IMG/VR virus record: IMGVR_UViG_3300005534_000048
Coordinates: 1 to 23,944 of that record
DNA length: 23,944 nt
Source: a virus
Direction: 5' to 3' (one strand)
Part shown: positions 22,538 through 23,944 of the stretch, piece after piece
How the letters are laid out: each line of letters opens with the position of its first letter
How positions within the stretch are numbered: position 1 is the first letter of the stretch
Program-made: the position numbers and the translations under genes
The notes under the pieces: generated by a model
The model's database searches: none
Told to the model about the DNA's origin: nothing
Seen by the model: only the letters and a program-made list of their open reading frames with translations

Positions 22538-22646
22538 TAGAACTATATCTATTAACAGTGTGGCTAATTTCGGACGAGAGCCGTTCTCTCACAGTGTGGC
22601 CAGAAAGTTAAGCGCGTTTAGCGCAAATTTACTTTCTGGCCTTTTT
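22538..22646 (+). ncRNA. Candidate phage small RNA (~110 nt)
   Basis: A promoter and a strong intrinsic terminator enclose about 110 bases with no coding frame of note, in a 153-base gap between two genes. The transcript would contain ACAGTGTGGC twice (22555-22564, 22591-22600), a 5-bp hairpin GAGAG-CCGTT-CTCTC (22576-22590) between them, and the terminator hairpin. This is the usual form of a small regulatory RNA. Alternatively it is a leader ending in an attenuator before GIY-YIG 5 and the following structural genes. I know no named family with this layout. Confidence 0.55.
22598..22646 (+). terminator. Strong rho-independent terminator
   Basis: GGCCAGAAAGT (22598-22608) pairs perfectly with ACTTTCTGGCC (22631-22641). 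Inside, GCGC and GCGC around GTTTA can form an upper stem. A TTTTT tract (22642-22646) follows at once, which is the classical intrinsic terminator form. Confidence 0.9.
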
Positions 22647-22653
22647 ATTGCCA

Positions 22654-23154
22654 ATGACAAAAATCTATACTCTCACAGACCCGCGTACCCCAGAAGATAT
22701 AAGGTATGTGGGTAAGACAGTTCAACCATTGTCTAAAAGACTGGCTAAACATTTAACGGATTTCAAATTCAAAAGTCATCGGGCTAATTGGATTAAGAGT
22801 TTATTGATTGCGGGGATTAAACCAGAGATTAAAGAATTTGCTGTTGTAGTTGATGACTCTAAAGCAGCCAAAATTGAAATTCAATGGATAAAATTCTTTC
22901 GTGAAAACGGCCACAATCTTGTAAATAGCACAGATGGTGGAGAAGGATGTTTAGGGCGTAAATTTTCTCAAACAGCAATAACAAAAATGTCCTTGGCAGC
23001 CAAAGGCAATAAACGAAGATTAGGAATGAAAAATTCTGTTTGGCATAATGAACAAATATCTCTAGCCAATAAAGGTAGAAAATTTTCAGCCGAACACATA
23101 ACAAATTTATCTAAAGCACAGCAAGCTAGATATTTAAAAGAGAGGACCATTTAA
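22654..23154 (+). CDS. GIY-YIG homing endonuclease 5 (short form)
   Basis: The 166-residue protein, from ATG 22654, has IYTL (Y5), RYVGKT (18-20), R29, E75 ('IEIQWIKFF') and N91 ('NLVNSTDGG'). It has only about two NUMOD3-like repeats (residues 100-155), the fewest of the five copies, so its target is probably shorter or different. A TTG at 22648 would add two residues, but the other copies begin MTxIYTL, so I keep ATG. The start is only 7 bases after the terminator T-run and no binding site is seen; expression needs read-through, and the hairpin would mask the ribosome-binding region. The gene may be expressed late or very weakly. Confidence 0.9.
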   Translation: MTKIYTLTDPRTPEDIRYVGKTVQPLSKRLAKHLTDFKFKSHRANWIKSLLIAGIKPEIKEFAVVVDDSKAAKIEIQWIKFFRENGHNLVNSTDGGEGCLGRKFSQTAITKMSLAAKGNKRRLGMKNSVWHNEQISLANKGRKFSAEHITNLSKAQQARYLKERTI

Positions 23155-23158
23155 AAGT

Positions 23159-23752
23159 ATGGCTTATAAGGCACAAGTAGAACGCTTGAACGAATGGGGC
23201 GCAAATTCTAATACTACTAAACAGTTAGGCAAACTTGGCCCAACTAACAACACCGGGAATTTCGGGACAATTTTGGACATGATTATAACCGCATTGAATG
23301 GTGGTTTTAGTTATGTCACATCCGCTTCCGCCACTAATGGTGTACTTCCGAGTGCTACTGCTTCTACATATGGCGCGCCGTTTGTAGTGTCACCAACTGC
23401 GGCAAATTCAACCGCAGTAAATGCTTCCACATTTCAAACTGCAAGCGTGTCCGCGCTAAAACTATCAGAAATTACTTTTGCAATCACTTGCGCCACAGAA
23501 ACAATTACTGCGCAAGTAACTGTAACTTATAACGATGGTACTACTGCGGCAATCGCAACAAAAACTACTACATCAAGCACTACACTTACGTATGCAACAG
23601 CAGATTTAGTCGCGCTCTATGCAAATGGCAAGTATATTTCCAGCGTAGCGTGCGCAATTAAATCATCTATTAGTTCGTCAACTGCAACAGCAACCGTTAC
23701 GGTATATGGTGATTCTACAATTGCCTCTGTGCAAATTCCAGCATTGGTCTAA
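23159..23752 (+). CDS. Beta-rich structural protein (197 aa)
   Basis: The 197-residue protein starts with an amphipathic helix (YKAQVERLNEWGANSNTTKQ), then an Ala/Thr/Ser-rich beta region ('ATSTYGAPFVVSP'-like stretch, 'FAITCATETITAQVTVTYND', 'ATATVTVYGDSTIASVQIPA'). It resembles Ig-like or lamella-type phage surface proteins, such as tail-tube or decoration proteins, but no specific family is recognised. GAGAGGA lies about 12 bases before the ATG. It follows GIY-YIG 5 and precedes another structural gene, in the same orientation. Confidence 0.6.
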   Translation: MAYKAQVERLNEWGANSNTTKQLGKLGPTNNTGNFGTILDMIITALNGGFSYVTSASATNGVLPSATASTYGAPFVVSPTAANSTAVNASTFQTASVSALKLSEITFAITCATETITAQVTVTYNDGTTAAIATKTTTSSTTLTYATADLVALYANGKYISSVACAIKSSISSSTATATVTVYGDSTIASVQIPALV

Positions 23753-23776
23753 TAACTCCTAGGAGAAAAATATAAA

Positions 23777-23944
23777 ATGTCAACTATCGCAGTAAATGAT
23801 AATCCTTATGGAATGAAATCTGGTGGGTCCGTCTTTATTTACGGGCAAGCCGCAATTTCAGAAGGTATGGGTCCGGTCCAAACTGCCGGAACTGGCGGAA
23901 CTATCGCTATTGATTGGTCTACCGGAAATCTACAAGAAATTCTT
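23777..23944 (+). CDS. Structural protein start, cut by window edge (56 codons seen)
   Basis: ATG 23777 follows TAGGAG about 10 bases upstream and opens a frame that stays open to the end. The 56 visible residues (MSTIAVNDNPYGMKSGGSVF and on) are Gly/Thr/Ser-rich with alternating hydrophobic residues, like the previous gene. This is too little to assign a family. It is probably another virion protein of the same operon. Confidence 0.55.
   Translation, partial: MSTIAVNDNPYGMKSGGSVFIYGQAAISEGMGPVQTAGTGGTIAIDWSTGNLQEIL

Overview
The window is part of a tailed double-stranded DNA bacteriophage genome (Caudoviricetes). The evidence is a complete terminase large subunit, a portal protein, a run of neck/tail/fibre-type structural genes, tightly packed genes joined by TAATG or ATGA overlaps, and many free-standing homing endonucleases. 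The DNA is AT-rich overall. The host cannot be named from the sequence. The PrkA/YhbH pair resembles the Bacillus/deltaproteobacterial type (it has CPMH and CPVC motifs) more than E. coli YeaG/YeaH, but that is only a hint. No tRNA, CRISPR array, integrase or transposase was seen.

Layout. (1) Positions 1-3971, minus strand: an accessory operon. In transcription order it holds a phage Dam-type adenine methyltransferase, three tiny translationally coupled genes (28, 29 and 70 codons), the serine kinase/AAA protein PrkA with its own strong promoter, two small genes, and the N-terminal half of a YhbH/YeaH (DUF444) protein that leaves the window. (2) Positions 3972-4070: a divergent promoter region. 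(3) Positions 4071-9259, plus strand: terminase, a small membrane protein, a DnaJ-like mini zinc finger, GIY-YIG endonuclease 1, a membrane-anchored coiled-coil protein, the portal, and two small cysteine-containing proteins. (4) Positions 9267-12502: a 976-residue modular fibre/appendage-like protein with a GC-rich N-terminal part and about ten 44-residue repeats, then a small beta-rich protein. (5) Positions 12504-18302: GIY-YIG 2, an endonuclease VII-like HNH gene, three very basic proteins of unknown role, GIY-YIG 3, a small acidic/helical protein, and a multidomain InPase-type 'polyvalent' protein with a possible ADP-ribosyltransferase-like segment. (6) Positions 18306-23944: a DUF3309-like microprotein, a second HNH gene, a Com-like zinc protein, structural (neck/tail/Ig-like) genes, GIY-YIG 4, a promoter-terminator unit that probably makes a ~110-nt RNA, GIY-YIG 5, and two more structural genes, the last cut by the window edge.

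How it works together. The plus strand is a DNA-packaging and virion-assembly block, colonised by seven free-standing endonuclease genes that sit exactly at gene junctions without breaking neighbours. The minus-strand operon looks like host-takeover or protection functions: DNA methylation, and a kinase plus partner pair that in bacteria acts in stress and starvation responses. Several promoters share an extended -10 motif TGCTA(T/G)AAT, which suggests transcription by the host sigma70-type RNA polymerase.

Most interesting items: the phage-borne PrkA/YhbH pair, the small RNA candidate at 22538-22646, the density and partial nucleotide identity of the GIY-YIG genes, the mosaic repeat protein, and the InPase multidomain protein.
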